Source of the DNA: G963678445 sp963678445
GTDB lineage: Bacteria; Hydrogenedentota; Hydrogenedentia; Hydrogenedentales; G963678445
Direction of reading: 5' to 3'
DNA length: 64,000 nt
Assembly (NCBI GenBank): GCA_963678445.1
Contig: OY782877.1
Span: 1,922,001-1,986,000, forward strand
Shown: one piece after another, positions 43,727 to 52,625 of the stretch
Layout: each line of letters opens with the position of its first letter
How positions within the stretch are numbered: the stretch's first letter is position 1
Made by a program: the position numbers and the translations under genes
The notes under the pieces: generated by a model
Seen by the model: the letters and a program-made list of their open reading frames with translations, nothing else
The model's database searches: none
Told to the model about the DNA's origin: nothing

Positions 43727-44833
43727 ATGAAAATCACCATTCCACGCCAAGATCTACTTGATACCGTCAACAAGGTAAAAAGCATCGTTTCCTCCAAGTC
43801 AGCGCTGCCCATCCTTTCCCATATCCTTATGGAAACCCGGGAAAGCGCCGTGCGTGTGGCTGCTACGGACTTGAAGGTAAGCATTGAATGTACTGTCGAT
43901 TGTACGGTGCACGAAGCCGGTGCATTGACCATCTCATCACAGCGTTTATCTTCTATCCTGTCAGAATTGCCCAATGAGGACATTTCGTTGACCTTGGTAG
44001 GGGACAATGTGATCGAATTGAAATGTGGCCGTATTGAGACCAAGCTGTTCAGTATGTCGCCGGATGAATTTCCGCCAATCCGGAGTTTTGACGGCCTTGA
44101 AGCCACTGTATTCGCTCAAGGCATGTTAAAGAAGCTTTTCTCGAAAACTTCCTTTGCTATTTGCACGGATCAGGCACGGTATAATCTGACGGGATTGCTC
44201 ACGGAGATTAAGGAAGGTCGCTTGACCGTTGTGGCAACCGATGGACGGCGTATGAGCCTTGCTATTGGTGATGAGGGCGTTCCTGAAGATCTGGAGTCGA
44301 AAGTAATTATTCCTTCCAAAATGATCCATGAGCTGGAACGTTTGCTGGGCGATGAGGAAGAAGTAAGGGTCTTTTTCGATGAAAGTCAGGCTGGTTTCGA
44401 ATTTGGCAATGTTCGCCTGGTTACAGCGTTGATTGAAGGTAACTTCCCTAATTATGAAATGGTGGTGCCGCAGAAGCATGATAAGGAAGCTATTTTTGAT
44501 ACCCCTAAATTAATGGAAGCGGTACGACGTACTCGCACCATGACCAATGACAAGTTTAATTCGGTACGCTTGAATTTGAAAGAGGGCTTGTTGACGTTGA
44601 AAGTGGTTACCCCGGAAGTGGGTGAGTATGAGGAAGACCTGCCTGCGGAATATACAGGAGAGCCTGTAGAAATTGCCTTTAACCCGGATTTTATTCTGGA
44701 CGTTTTGCGTCGAATCGATAATGAAAAGGTATGCCTTGTTCTGAAAGACGGCATGAGCCCAGGCGTCTTGAAACCCTATACCGAGGCCCCCCTTGATTTG
44801 TATGTCAATGTAGTCATGCCCATTCGTATCTGA
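43727..44833 (+). CDS. dnaN: DNA polymerase III beta subunit (sliding clamp)
   Basis: 368 residues, standard length for the three-domain clamp. It begins MKITIPRQDLLDTVNKVKSI, has the central LLTEIKEGRLTVVATDGRRM region typical of domain 2, and ends YVNVVMPIRI, matching the C-terminal peptide-binding cleft region (family ending MPMRL/I). It rings DNA and tethers the polymerase. It sits immediately right of the DnaA-box cluster and ends at a strong terminator. recF and gyrB, often next, are missing. Confidence 0.97.
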   Translation: MKITIPRQDLLDTVNKVKSIVSSKSALPILSHILMETRESAVRVAATDLKVSIECTVDCTVHEAGALTISSQRLSSILSELPNEDISLTLVGDNVIELKCGRIETKLFSMSPDEFPPIRSFDGLEATVFAQGMLKKLFSKTSFAICTDQARYNLTGLLTEIKEGRLTVVATDGRRMSLAIGDEGVPEDLESKVIIPSKMIHELERLLGDEEEVRVFFDESQAGFEFGNVRLVTALIEGNFPNYEMVVPQKHDKEAIFDTPKLMEAVRRTRTMTNDKFNSVRLNLKEGLLTLKVVTPEVGEYEEDLPAEYTGEPVEIAFNPDFILDVLRRIDNEKVCLVLKDGMSPGVLKPYTEAPLDLYVNVVMPIRI

Positions 44834-44856
44834 TTCATTGACTTCCATAGTTTTTT

Positions 44857-44887
44857 AAAAAGCCGAAGCCGCGTGCTTCGGCTTTTT
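44857..44887 (+). terminator. Intrinsic terminator after dnaN
   Basis: 13-bp perfect stem AAAAAGCCGAAGC / GCTTCGGCTTTTT with a 5-nt loop, 24 bp past the stop codon. Confidence 0.93.
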
Positions 44888-45017
44888 AATATTTTGCACC
44901 AGTAAGTGTGTAGTAAATTATTTGTAAATTATAAAATTTAAAGCGTATTATGGTTCATAGAGATAAAACCGAGTAAAATTTTGTTAGTTTTTTATTAAGC
45001 ATGATGGAGACTTATTT

Positions 45018-46448
45018 ATGTTTCGCAGAAACAGTTTTTTTATACTTAAAGCTTTGCCTTTAGTAATTTTTTGTATGCTTCTTTCTTTACCTGGTTTTGC
45101 AAAATACTCTGGTGGAACAGGCTCAGAAGAGTTTCCATATGAGATAGCCACGCCCGAGGATCTTGTTGCCTTGTCTGATTTAGCTAATCAGTCTGATTGG
45201 GATATGTATTTTTCAATGACCCAGGATATAGATATGGGTGAGATAGAAAATTTTACCCCGATTGCTCAGGATGTTAATCCAACTGAACCTGATCATCAGG
45301 GGGCTACTTTCAGTGGGGTCTTTAATGGAAATAGAAAGGTTATTAGAAATTTAACAGTTTCCGGCGAAGAATACATAGGGCTTTTTGGTTATGTAGGTAC
45401 TGGCGGCAGGGTCGAAAATCTTGGCTTTGAGGGGGGAACTGTTTCCGGAGAAAATGCAGGCAGTTTGGCGGGAAAGAATTCGGGTTCATTGTTGAATTGC
45501 TATTCCAGCAATGCCGTTAGCGGGTCTAAAAATATTGGTGGTCTGGTCGGCTGTAATTATTACGGTAAGCTAACACGGTGTTATGCGACGGGAACAATTT
45601 CATGTTCGAATAAGATTGCGGGCGGTCTGGTCGGTTATAACGTTGGTAAATATATAAATTTGCTCTATTGTTATTCCGCAGGTAAAGTAACGGCTCTTAC
45701 TGGAATAGTAGGTGGTTTGGTAGGGAAAAATGAGGGGAAAATATCCAAATGCTATTCAAGTGGTGAAGTTTCCGCATCGATATTAGGTAAAACTGCAGGG
45801 GGGTTAGTCGGTTCAAATGCTTTCGGCGATATATATGAAAGTTATGCAACAGGTTATGCTAAAGGGTCTGAAAATGTAGGAGGATTGGTGGGTTCCAATT
45901 CTTATGGTTCAATTTGGAAAAGCTATGCACGAGGCTCTGTTAAGGGGAAAGAAAATATTGGGGGTTGTATTGGGCATAATTATAACGGCTTAGTAACGCG
46001 CTGCTATTCGACCGGTTCATTAAGTGGTTATGATACAGATGCTAATGTAGGTGGCTTGATAGGCAATAAAAACGATCATGCGACGATATTGCGATCTTTT
46101 TGGGATAGCGATACAAGTGGTTTGACTACATCTGTAGGCGGAACTGGGATAACAACTTTGGCAATGCAGAGCAAGGCTACCTTTGAAGATGCAGGATGGG
46201 ATTTTGTGGATGTTTGGCATATGCCAACAGAAGGAGTCTATCTCTACCCTATATTGCAAATGAAAATAGAAGAATCAGAGGATGAAGATTTTTCCAGTTC
46301 ATATCATAGTGCGGATATAAATTGGGATAGATATATTAGCCTTTCTGAATTGCTACGTGTTATACAGTTGTTTAATTCGAGGGGGTATCATACTTGTGTC
46401 AATGGCAGTGAGGATGGGTTTTGTGTTGGTGTAGATGTATCGAATTAG
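45018..46448 (+). CDS. Secreted GLUG-repeat protein with C-terminal EF-hand tag
   Basis: 476 residues. A signal peptide ends in LPGFAKYSGG (about residue 29). From about residue 110 to 345 it carries around nine repeats of the GLUG type (GGLVG-N-G-I-CYS-G-V), for example NIGGLVGCNYYGKLTRCYAT. These should build an extracellular beta-solenoid, as in adhesin-like proteins. The C-terminus has an EF-hand loop DINWDRYISLSE followed by LLRVIQLFNSRGYHTC and a second Cys, reading like a conserved C-terminal tag. The gene is visibly more AT-rich than its neighbours, hinting at transfer. TGGAGA lies 7 bp before the ATG. Confidence 0.88.
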   Translation: MFRRNSFFILKALPLVIFCMLLSLPGFAKYSGGTGSEEFPYEIATPEDLVALSDLANQSDWDMYFSMTQDIDMGEIENFTPIAQDVNPTEPDHQGATFSGVFNGNRKVIRNLTVSGEEYIGLFGYVGTGGRVENLGFEGGTVSGENAGSLAGKNSGSLLNCYSSNAVSGSKNIGGLVGCNYYGKLTRCYATGTISCSNKIAGGLVGYNVGKYINLLYCYSAGKVTALTGIVGGLVGKNEGKISKCYSSGEVSASILGKTAGGLVGSNAFGDIYESYATGYAKGSENVGGLVGSNSYGSIWKSYARGSVKGKENIGGCIGHNYNGLVTRCYSTGSLSGYDTDANVGGLIGNKNDHATILRSFWDSDTSGLTTSVGGTGITTLAMQSKATFEDAGWDFVDVWHMPTEGVYLYPILQMKIEESEDEDFSSSYHSADINWDRYISLSELLRVIQLFNSRGYHTCVNGSEDGFCVGVDVSN

Positions 46449-46809
46449 TCCCTTTGTGTAGTTTATAGTCTTGCTTATTTTGAGAGAAGCTTTTTAAAAG
46501 GTTTCTCTCTTTTTATTTATTTAAGTGCATCCCCTATATCTTGTAGTTTATCCAATTATTGGATAGGGAATTGCTTGTGGAAAAGTCGTGGGGAAGTGAA
46601 GATAAATGGTGAAGCCTTTTTGTTGTTTTTTCTGACATTATTAGCAAAAAAAAAATCTATATTTTTTTAACATATTGTTTTTAAAGGAGTTATGTATCCT
46701 TTATCTATATATATTTTGTAAAGATTTTATAAATGCCGCCTGTGTATAAACGGGGTTTTTATGTTTTTTAGTTGTGGAAAACTTGTGGAGAAGTGGATAG
46801 GGGTCTCGA
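46449..46809. other. AT-rich region with a second DnaA-box-like cluster
   Basis: Contains TTGTGGAAAA near 46576, GGTGAAGCC, long A and T tracts (46640-46730), then TTGTGGAAAACTTGTGGAGA and AGTGGATAG at about 46772-46800. Composition resembles the candidate origin. A possible factor-independent terminator (GAGAGAAGCTTTTTAAAAGG, then TTTCTCTC) lies at 46481-46511 after the GLUG gene. Confidence 0.5.
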
Positions 46810-47085
46810 TCACAATATATGGGGGCGGCCTTCATTATCAGGTGCTATGATGCTTTCTTGAGTAGCTTTTTGGGTTTGCAAAGTACGTATAAGGTGTGCT
46901 ACATCTTGGCTACTTAGCGCTTTAATTTCTGAAAAGGGTTTATAAGGAGTAAAATTTTCTGTAGTCAGGGATGCTAAGAATTCCTGGCTATTGCTTGTGG
47001 CGCTATTCACTTTATATTGATTAACTATTGTTTCGGTTTTACGGCATAAAGGAGTATGTACGTTGTCGCTGAAATTGGAATACAT
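46810..47085 (-). CDS. Small hypothetical protein (uncertain)
   Basis: 91 residues, unrecognised. The C-terminal two-thirds look protein-like and helical (FSEIKALSSQDVAHLIRTLQ), and the composition is polar with one Cys. The only ATG (47085) lacks a ribosome-binding site and would overlap the divergent cheX-like gene by 23 bp. The true start may be internal and non-ATG, or the frame may be a remnant. Confidence 0.3.
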   Translation of the reverse strand: MYSNFSDNVHTPLCRKTETIVNQYKVNSATSNSQEFLASLTTENFTPYKPFSEIKALSSQDVAHLIRTLQTQKATQESIIAPDNEGRPHIL

Positions 47086-47542
47086 TACACCGTTTATTCA
47101 GGGGGTGAAGGAAACCTTTGAGACGATGCTGGGGCGAAAGGTGTATCGTCGGGATATTTATATCAAAAAAGGCTATGCCATGTTTGGTGAGGTGAGCGGG
47201 GTGATTGGTATGTCGGGGATCAAGGCGGGTACGTGTGCGGTCAGTCTGCCACAAGCTTTGGCGGCGGAAGTGATTGGTGATTTGATGGGGATACCGGAGG
47301 GGGAGACGTTGGAGCAGCAGGTGGTTAATGATGGGGTGGGGGAGATGATTAACATGATTGCTGGGCATGCAAAACGTCTTCTTTCGGCGACGGAGTATAA
47401 TTTTGATATTACGTTGCCGACGATTATTTCTGGAGCAGAACATGAGGTCTTTCAGCGTACGGGTACGGAGAGTGTGGTGATTTTGTTTGAGGCGCAGGGG
47501 GGAAGCCGTTTTACGCTGGAGGTCTGTGTGTCTTTAAAATAG
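47063..47542 (+). CDS. cheX: CheX-like chemotaxis phosphatase
   Basis: 159 residues starting with TTG at 47063; AAAGGAG lies 8 bp upstream and no in-frame ATG fits. The CheX/CheC signature ExxN is Glu94-x-x-Asn97 in NDGVGEMINMIAGHAK, preceded by KAGTCAVSLPQALAAEVIGD. Relatives dephosphorylate CheY-P. No other chemotaxis or flagellar gene is in the window, so it may serve a remote signalling system or pilus-based motility. The gene is G-rich in codon use, like its right-hand neighbours. Confidence 0.82.
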   Translation: MSLKLEYITPFIQGVKETFETMLGRKVYRRDIYIKKGYAMFGEVSGVIGMSGIKAGTCAVSLPQALAAEVIGDLMGIPEGETLEQQVVNDGVGEMINMIAGHAKRLLSATEYNFDITLPTIISGAEHEVFQRTGTESVVILFEAQGGSRFTLEVCVSLK

Positions 47543-47580
47543 AAACGGACGCATCCGAAAGTGAATGCGCCCGTTTTTCA
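47541..47580. terminator. Bidirectional terminator between cheX and asd
   Basis: Arms AAACGG-A-CGCAT and ATGCG-C-CCGTTT (one mismatch) with a 10-nt loop and T-run; it serves two convergent genes. Confidence 0.8.
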
Positions 47581-47597
47581 TATGTGAGTCTGAGGTG

Positions 47598-48602
47598 CTA
47601 GAGTAGCTCAGCGATCTGTACGGCGTTCAGTGCGGCGCCTTTGAGCAGGTTATCGGCGACAATCCACATGTCCAGCGCACTGGCGTGGGAGATGTCTTCA
47701 CGGATACGGCCAACAAAGGTTTCCCCTTTTCCTGCGGCATTGATCGCCAGAGGGTAAATTTGATTGGCGGGGTCGTCTTCCACGATAACGCCAGGTGCTT
47801 TGGAAAGCAAAGCACGGGCTTCTGCCGCAGTCAGTTTCTTTTCTGTTTCCACGTTGACCGATTCACTATGTCCGGTGTGTACTGGGACGCGTACGGTGGT
47901 AGCGGTAACTTGAATGCTGTTGTCCCCTATGATCTTTTGGGTTTCGTTGACCATCTTCATTTCTTCGGAGGTATATCCGTTATCTACGAAGGCGTCACTT
48001 TGCGGGATCTGGGGAATGCAGTTGAACGCGATGGGGTAGGGGAATATCTTGTTTTCGTAGTCTTTTCCATCGAGTACTGCACGGCTGTGATCAGCCAATT
48101 CGTTCAACGCGGCACTGCCAGCACCGGAAACAGCCTGATAAGTGGATACCACGACGCGTTTGATTTTGGCAGCGTCGTGTAGCGGTTTAAGTATGACCAC
48201 CATTTGAATGGTAGAGCAATTGGGATTGGCGATAATGCCTTTGTGTTTGGCAATGTCGCCGGGGTTCACTTCAGGAACGACGAGCGGTACTTCGGGATCC
48301 ATCCGCCATGCGCTGGAGTTGTCTACAGCAACACAACCCGCCTTTGCCGCATAGGGTGCAAAACGTTTGCTGGTGCCACCACCTGCACTAAACAAGGCAA
48401 TATCAACACCATTAAAGGAATCTTCGCTAAGTACTTCTACGGGGAGTGTCTCGCCTTTGAATGGGAGTGTTTTTCCCTTGGACCGTTCAGAGGCCAGCAG
48501 TTTGATCGATGCGATCGGGAAATTACGTTCTTCGAGTACCTTGAGCATTTGGCGACCAACGACGCCCGTAGCTCCGGCAACGGCAACGTGTTTAGGATTC
48601 AT
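47598..48602 (-). CDS. asd: Aspartate-semialdehyde dehydrogenase
   Basis: 334 residues, full length. NADP-binding N-terminus VAVAGATGVVGRQMLKVL; catalytic Cys129 in ANPNCSTIQMV; substrate-binding region and His in VRVPVHTGHSESV. It reduces aspartyl phosphate to aspartate semialdehyde, the branch point to lysine/diaminopimelate, threonine and methionine. The COG3635 and citramalate synthase genes 6-8 kb away act in the threonine-isoleucine branch. It stands alone, with a terminator shared with cheX. Confidence 0.97.
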   Translation of the reverse strand: MNPKHVAVAGATGVVGRQMLKVLEERNFPIASIKLLASERSKGKTLPFKGETLPVEVLSEDSFNGVDIALFSAGGGTSKRFAPYAAKAGCVAVDNSSAWRMDPEVPLVVPEVNPGDIAKHKGIIANPNCSTIQMVVILKPLHDAAKIKRVVVSTYQAVSGAGSAALNELADHSRAVLDGKDYENKIFPYPIAFNCIPQIPQSDAFVDNGYTSEEMKMVNETQKIIGDNSIQVTATTVRVPVHTGHSESVNVETEKKLTAAEARALLSKAPGVIVEDDPANQIYPLAINAAGKGETFVGRIREDISHASALDMWIVADNLLKGAALNAVQIAELL

Positions 48603-48900
48603 TCAATAACTCCTCGTTTTTATTTTTGGTTTATGCCGACGATTTATAAAAGGGTATAAATCGTAGTTAATATTTTGTCTATTGTTGTTGTAAACGCGTA
48701 ATGCGAATTTGTTTTATCTAGTCAGGTTCTGAAAATTCTCACAGGAATCGTATATAGTTTTTTTGGGAACATCAGAGACCCCGGCCTCCTGCTTAGATCG
48801 CTAGACACTGGCGCGTATTTTAGCGTATTTTACCCCTGGAGTGAAAATTAACGCATTTACCCATGTTTCCTTTATGCATATTTTTTGACCAGACGTAAAA

Positions 48901-48936
48901 AATAAACGCCTTTCTAAGCAAAGAAAGGCGTTTATT
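48901..48936 (-). terminator. Intrinsic terminator after trxA
   Basis: 15-bp perfect stem AATAAACGCCTTTCT / AGAAAGGCGTTTATT with a 6-nt loop. The remainder of the 48603-48957 gap shows no gene. Confidence 0.88.
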
Positions 48937-48957
48937 ACAGTATTAAAAATAGGGCTA

Positions 48958-49278
48958 TTACTCCAGCGCAGCATCAAGCGCTTCTGCAATCACATCTTTG
49001 GAGGTGACCCCTACAAAACGATTAACTTCTTCGCCATCTTTCATAACAAGCAGGGTGGGGATACTGGATACGCCATAATTCTGGGCAAGATTAGGGCAGG
49101 CGTCGACATCAACTTTTCCAACCGTTGCTTTTTCTGCGTAGGCTGCTGCCAATTCGTCGAGAATTGGAGCGATCATACGGCAAGGCCCGCACCATTCGGC
49201 CCAAAAATCAACCAAGGTGACGCCGCTTGAAACAGTTTCATTAAAAGTTGCTTCTGTCAGCGCTGTCGCATTACTCAT
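48958..49278 (-). CDS. trxA: Thioredoxin
   Basis: 106 residues with the active site FWAEWCGPCRMIAPILDELA (Cys31/Cys34 region), the structural cis-Pro in SSIPTLLVMKDGEEV, and normal thioredoxin length. It is a cytoplasmic disulfide reductant and a plausible electron donor to DsbD. AAGGAG lies about 7 bp before the ATG. Monocistronic with its own terminator. Confidence 0.97.
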   Translation of the reverse strand: MSNATALTEATFNETVSSGVTLVDFWAEWCGPCRMIAPILDELAAAYAEKATVGKVDVDACPNLAQNYGVSSIPTLLVMKDGEEVNRFVGVTSKDVIAEALDAALE

Positions 49279-49447
49279 GATATATTTCTCCTTCTGCGCG
49301 TTTATAGCCGCCCTGTTCCCCTTGATATATAGGTCTCAAAAAGTAATTTCAAACCCAGTATACCCCAGTACTTGTGGAGTAGGCAAAGGGAAAATAACTT
49401 TATCCTGGCGGTTTTTTTCTTCTGTGGTAAAAAAAACGCGCTAAGAG

Positions 49448-49477
49448 TTGACTTTATTCCCAAAACCCTTCTATAAT
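49448..49477 (+). promoter_or_regulatory. Promoter of tRNA-Ser
   Basis: TTGACT at 49448-49453, 18-bp spacer, consensus TATAAT at 49472-49477; the mature tRNA begins 12 bp further on. Confidence 0.85.
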
Positions 49478-49488
49478 CGCCTTCCTTT

Positions 49489-49581
<93 letters not shown>

Positions 49582-49775
49582 TTTTTATCCCACCCATTTT
49601 GCGATGCTCTCCCACTTTCGATATCCTGGGAAAATGAAAAAATCGCTATAGCTACGCCGCAGATCCTAAATTGTGGTCTTCGCTACATCCAGGGTGTTAT
49701 GCTTTATGCTTGCAATGTTGTTCATACTTTTGGACGGGCGTACCTACTTTCAATGAATAGGGATGAGAAACCGGT

Positions 49776-50807
49776 ATGATTAATGGAGTTCCACGGATCC
49801 TGCTGATTCGTTTGAGTGCTATTGGCGATGTAGTGCGCGTATTGCCTGCGCTGCATGTAGTACGGGCATTTTATCCGACGGCGCAAATCGATTTTGCGGT
49901 AGAATCAAAATCGGCAGATGTATTGACGGGTCATCCTGCCTTGGATCAGATCCTTATTTTTGAAAGAAACAAAGATAAGTTGGCGACACTAAAGCGCTTT
50001 ATCCAGTTTTGCCAGACGATTAAAAAAAACCGGTATGATATCGTGCTGGATTTCCATGGCATTTTGAAAACAGGATGGATGGTTCGGGCTTCCCACTCAC
50101 GGGAACGTTACGGGTTTTCCTTTCCGCGCAGCCAGGAATTGAGTTACCTTTTTACGAATAAAAAAGTACGTCTTCTTTCAGATAAGATGAATCGCATTGA
50201 GGAAAACCTTGAATTGGTGAAGGCGTTGGGCGCTTCGGTGCATAATCTGGAGGTGGTGATTGATGTGGATGATGAAGTGCGTAATGAAGTAGACCACTAT
50301 ATCGAAGAATCCTTTCATGGCGGCAAAGAGTTTGTGGTCGTGCATGCCCCCGTGGATCGCCCTGAAAAACAGTGGCCATTGGAATACTATTCCCAATTAT
50401 GTGACCTGTTGCTGGCAGATGGTCGCTTTGAAGTATTGTTAACCTGGGGGCCAGGTCAACGGGCCGTTGTAGAGCAGGTGGTTGCCGGCTGTAAACGCAA
50501 TCCGGATATTGCGCCGGAGACACCGGACTTGAAACATTTTGCCTGGTTGGTGCAACACGCCGCGCTATTCTTTGGCGGTGATACCGGACCCATGCATATA
50601 GCATCCGCCATGAATGCGCCCGTAGTAACCGTATTTGGCGGTACCGACCCTGCCAAGCATGCACCTTTACGAAAACCTTCGCGTGTTTTATACGCCGGTC
50701 CTAACAACCCACCCAAGCGTATCCGGCTGGAAGATGCACAAAAATACTTACGCGCTATAGATGCAGAAACAGCTTACGACGCGTGTATAGAACTATTACG
50801 TTCCTGA
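49776..50807 (+). CDS. GT9-family glycosyltransferase (ADP-heptose:LPS heptosyltransferase-like)
   Basis: 343 residues. The N-terminus RILLIRLSAIGDVVRVLPAL and the C-terminal FGGDTGPMHIASAMNAPVV, then FGGTDPAKHAPL, are the two GT9 signatures (the latter binds ADP-heptose in WaaC/WaaF). It should add heptose, or a related sugar, to the lipid A core at the cytoplasmic membrane. This supports a diderm, LPS-bearing cell. The next gene is convergent, 7 bp away, with no terminator in between. Confidence 0.92.
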   Translation: MINGVPRILLIRLSAIGDVVRVLPALHVVRAFYPTAQIDFAVESKSADVLTGHPALDQILIFERNKDKLATLKRFIQFCQTIKKNRYDIVLDFHGILKTGWMVRASHSRERYGFSFPRSQELSYLFTNKKVRLLSDKMNRIEENLELVKALGASVHNLEVVIDVDDEVRNEVDHYIEESFHGGKEFVVVHAPVDRPEKQWPLEYYSQLCDLLLADGRFEVLLTWGPGQRAVVEQVVAGCKRNPDIAPETPDLKHFAWLVQHAALFFGGDTGPMHIASAMNAPVVTVFGGTDPAKHAPLRKPSRVLYAGPNNPPKRIRLEDAQKYLRAIDAETAYDACIELLRS

Positions 50808-50814
50808 TTTTTAC

Positions 50815-51576
50815 TTACCAATCCCCAGCATTCTCAAGTGAACATAGCAATGGCACACTCATTAATGTAAAAGTTTCGTTTTTTCGCGTTTTCAATTCCG
50901 CAATAAAATCTTCGGTGCTATACGCATAGAAATCACCAAGGTTCATAGCGTAATAAAGGAGCGCACGTTTATCCATTGCCTTAGGTTCGTATTCATCCAG
51001 TGCACTTATAATCTTCTCAATATCGTCAAAAATTTCTTTTGTTAATCTCTGAGATGAATGCAAATCAAGCTGCATTAGCAGTGCAGGCACATCATTAGGA
51101 TTTTGTTTAAGCCGAAGTGCAATACGATTCTCAATAGCCTCTTCATTTTTCTTTTCAAACAGTTCAATAAACTCTCTTGTTTTAACCGCTTTTTGAATTT
51201 CATCTTCTAAAACTTGCGCTGTACGAAGCAGTATTGGAAGATAGATACTGTACAATGTTTTTCTTTGATAACCGTGTTTCTCTATTTGTGCATAGATTGC
51301 GCGTGCACGTTCATAATAGGGGTGCGCAGGAAAGGCTTCCCCATGTTTTTCGGCAAACTTTCTACCTTGTAGAAAAATTTGTTCACTAGCTACACCTAAT
51401 CCCGCTCCCACATCACTAAAATCAGGCTGCTCATGAATCTCTGCTTCTTTTTCTTGCGTAATATTGGTAGACGTGCTTTGCCTTAGATCTTCTATAGCCT
51501 CGCAACTTTTACTATAAACAAAAGCACTCGCCAGAAAAAGTAGAAGAGAAATACTTATAACCCCCCATTTTTTCAT
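50815..51576 (-). CDS. Exported protein of unknown family (paralogue A)
   Basis: 253 residues with a signal peptide (MKKWGVISISLLLFLASAFV). The mature part is highly charged and helical. It shares with the gene at 51721-52503 the block KAVKTREFIELFEKKNEEAI (near residue 130), NPNDVPALLMQLDL, IEKIISALDEY and the C-terminus PLLCSLENAGDW. TPR/SEL1-like helical repeats are possible but not clear. No catalytic motif is seen. The tandem paralogues are separated by a perfect 27-bp inverted repeat. Confidence 0.75.
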   Translation of the reverse strand: MKKWGVISISLLLFLASAFVYSKSCEAIEDLRQSTSTNITQEKEAEIHEQPDFSDVGAGLGVASEQIFLQGRKFAEKHGEAFPAHPYYERARAIYAQIEKHGYQRKTLYSIYLPILLRTAQVLEDEIQKAVKTREFIELFEKKNEEAIENRIALRLKQNPNDVPALLMQLDLHSSQRLTKEIFDDIEKIISALDEYEPKAMDKRALLYYAMNLGDFYAYSTEDFIAELKTRKNETFTLMSVPLLCSLENAGDW

Positions 51577-51597
51577 AGAAAGTTTCCCTATGTTGTT

Positions 51598-51667
51598 TCT
51601 TCATGCACTTCATGTCCTTCATGGTTAATTCTTTCTTTTACCATGAAGGACATGAAGTGCATGAAGA
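51598..51667. repeat. Perfect 27-bp inverted repeat between paralogues
   Basis: Arms at 51598-51624 and 51641-51667 are exact inverse complements, built of CTTCATG-CACTTCATG-TCC units, with a 16-nt loop. Related sequence occurs at 52570-52590 and 54186-54218, so it is a repeat family. It could terminate transcription of the 51721-52503 gene. Confidence 0.85.
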
Positions 51668-51720
51668 GTAGCAAATCAGCTTTTTACATATCTATAGTCT
51701 TTTCCGAAAAAGCGGTTTTT

Positions 51721-52503
51721 CTACCACTCCCCGGCATTCTCAAGCAAACACAATAACGGTGCACTTCCCAAAAACATTCCCCCATTACTTTCATTTTCGA
51801 AATCTTTTATTGCTTCTTCTGAATAATATCCATAGGAAGTTGCCATACCATAAATTTCATATAATATAGCTTCCTTGGGTACACTAGTAGATCTGAAATA
51901 ATCCAGTGCAATCAATGTTTTTTCTAAATTAGCAAAGAGTTGTTCAAATTTATTTTGGGAACCATACAAATACATTTGTATCAACAGCGCAGGAATATCG
52001 TATTGATTTTTCTTTAGTCGTTCCTGAATTCGTTCCTGAATCGCCTGGATATCATTTTGCTCGAATAGTGATATGAATTCACTTGTTTTTATTGCCTTTT
52101 TGAAATTGTCTTCTGAGGGCGTAGTATCTGATACAAGAGTACCGTATACGTCATAAAAATGCTCCCGGTCATACCCGCGCGCTTTCATTTGCTTGAATAG
52201 TCTTTCAGTGCGTTCACGATAGGGATACTGTATGGGGGGCATTCCACACTCTCTTCTCAATGCATCCATTTCCGCTTGTCTATACTCTATTTCAAAAGGA
52301 AGACCTTTAAACTCATATATCTCTTGCTCCCCAGTTTTTATGGGTAAATCTTCTACAGAAGCGGGTAAAGGGTTTTCATCGTGAATAAATTCAGCTTCCA
52401 AGCGCTTAGTTTGGAGTTTAGTTAGGGTGAAACTCCCATAAAAATTACACCAAGTATAGGAAATAAAGAGATAACGCGTATTAGCCACTGTCTTTTTATG
52501 CAA
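51721..52503 (-). CDS. Protein of unknown family (paralogue B)
   Basis: 260 residues if started at TTG 52503, which has AGAAGGA 5 bp upstream. ATGs at 52584 and 52575 lack ribosome-binding sites and lie within a CATGAA-type repeat. Shared blocks with paralogue A include KAIKTSEFISLFEQNDIQAI, YDIPALLIQMYLYGSQ and the ending PLLCLLENAGEW. The N-terminus is weakly hydrophobic (YLFISYTWCNFYGSF), a possible signal. Between the conserved blocks the two copies diverge strongly. Function unknown. Confidence 0.7.
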   Translation of the reverse strand: MHKKTVANTRYLFISYTWCNFYGSFTLTKLQTKRLEAEFIHDENPLPASVEDLPIKTGEQEIYEFKGLPFEIEYRQAEMDALRRECGMPPIQYPYRERTERLFKQMKARGYDREHFYDVYGTLVSDTTPSEDNFKKAIKTSEFISLFEQNDIQAIQERIQERLKKNQYDIPALLIQMYLYGSQNKFEQLFANLEKTLIALDYFRSTSVPKEAILYEIYGMATSYGYYSEEAIKDFENESNGGMFLGSAPLLCLLENAGEW

Positions 52504-52625
52504 AGTGTTCCTTCTATTGTTTATTTGATGTAATTCATGGTAAAAGAAACAAATTTTTAAAGCAATATTAACCATGAAAAACATGAAGTTGGCGGACTAG
52601 TTACCATAAGATAGCCAGGAACAGT

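Noticed and set aside
48801..48989. Minus-strand frame between asd and trxA
   Set aside because: Runs through the trxA terminator; no ribosome-binding site or homologous features.
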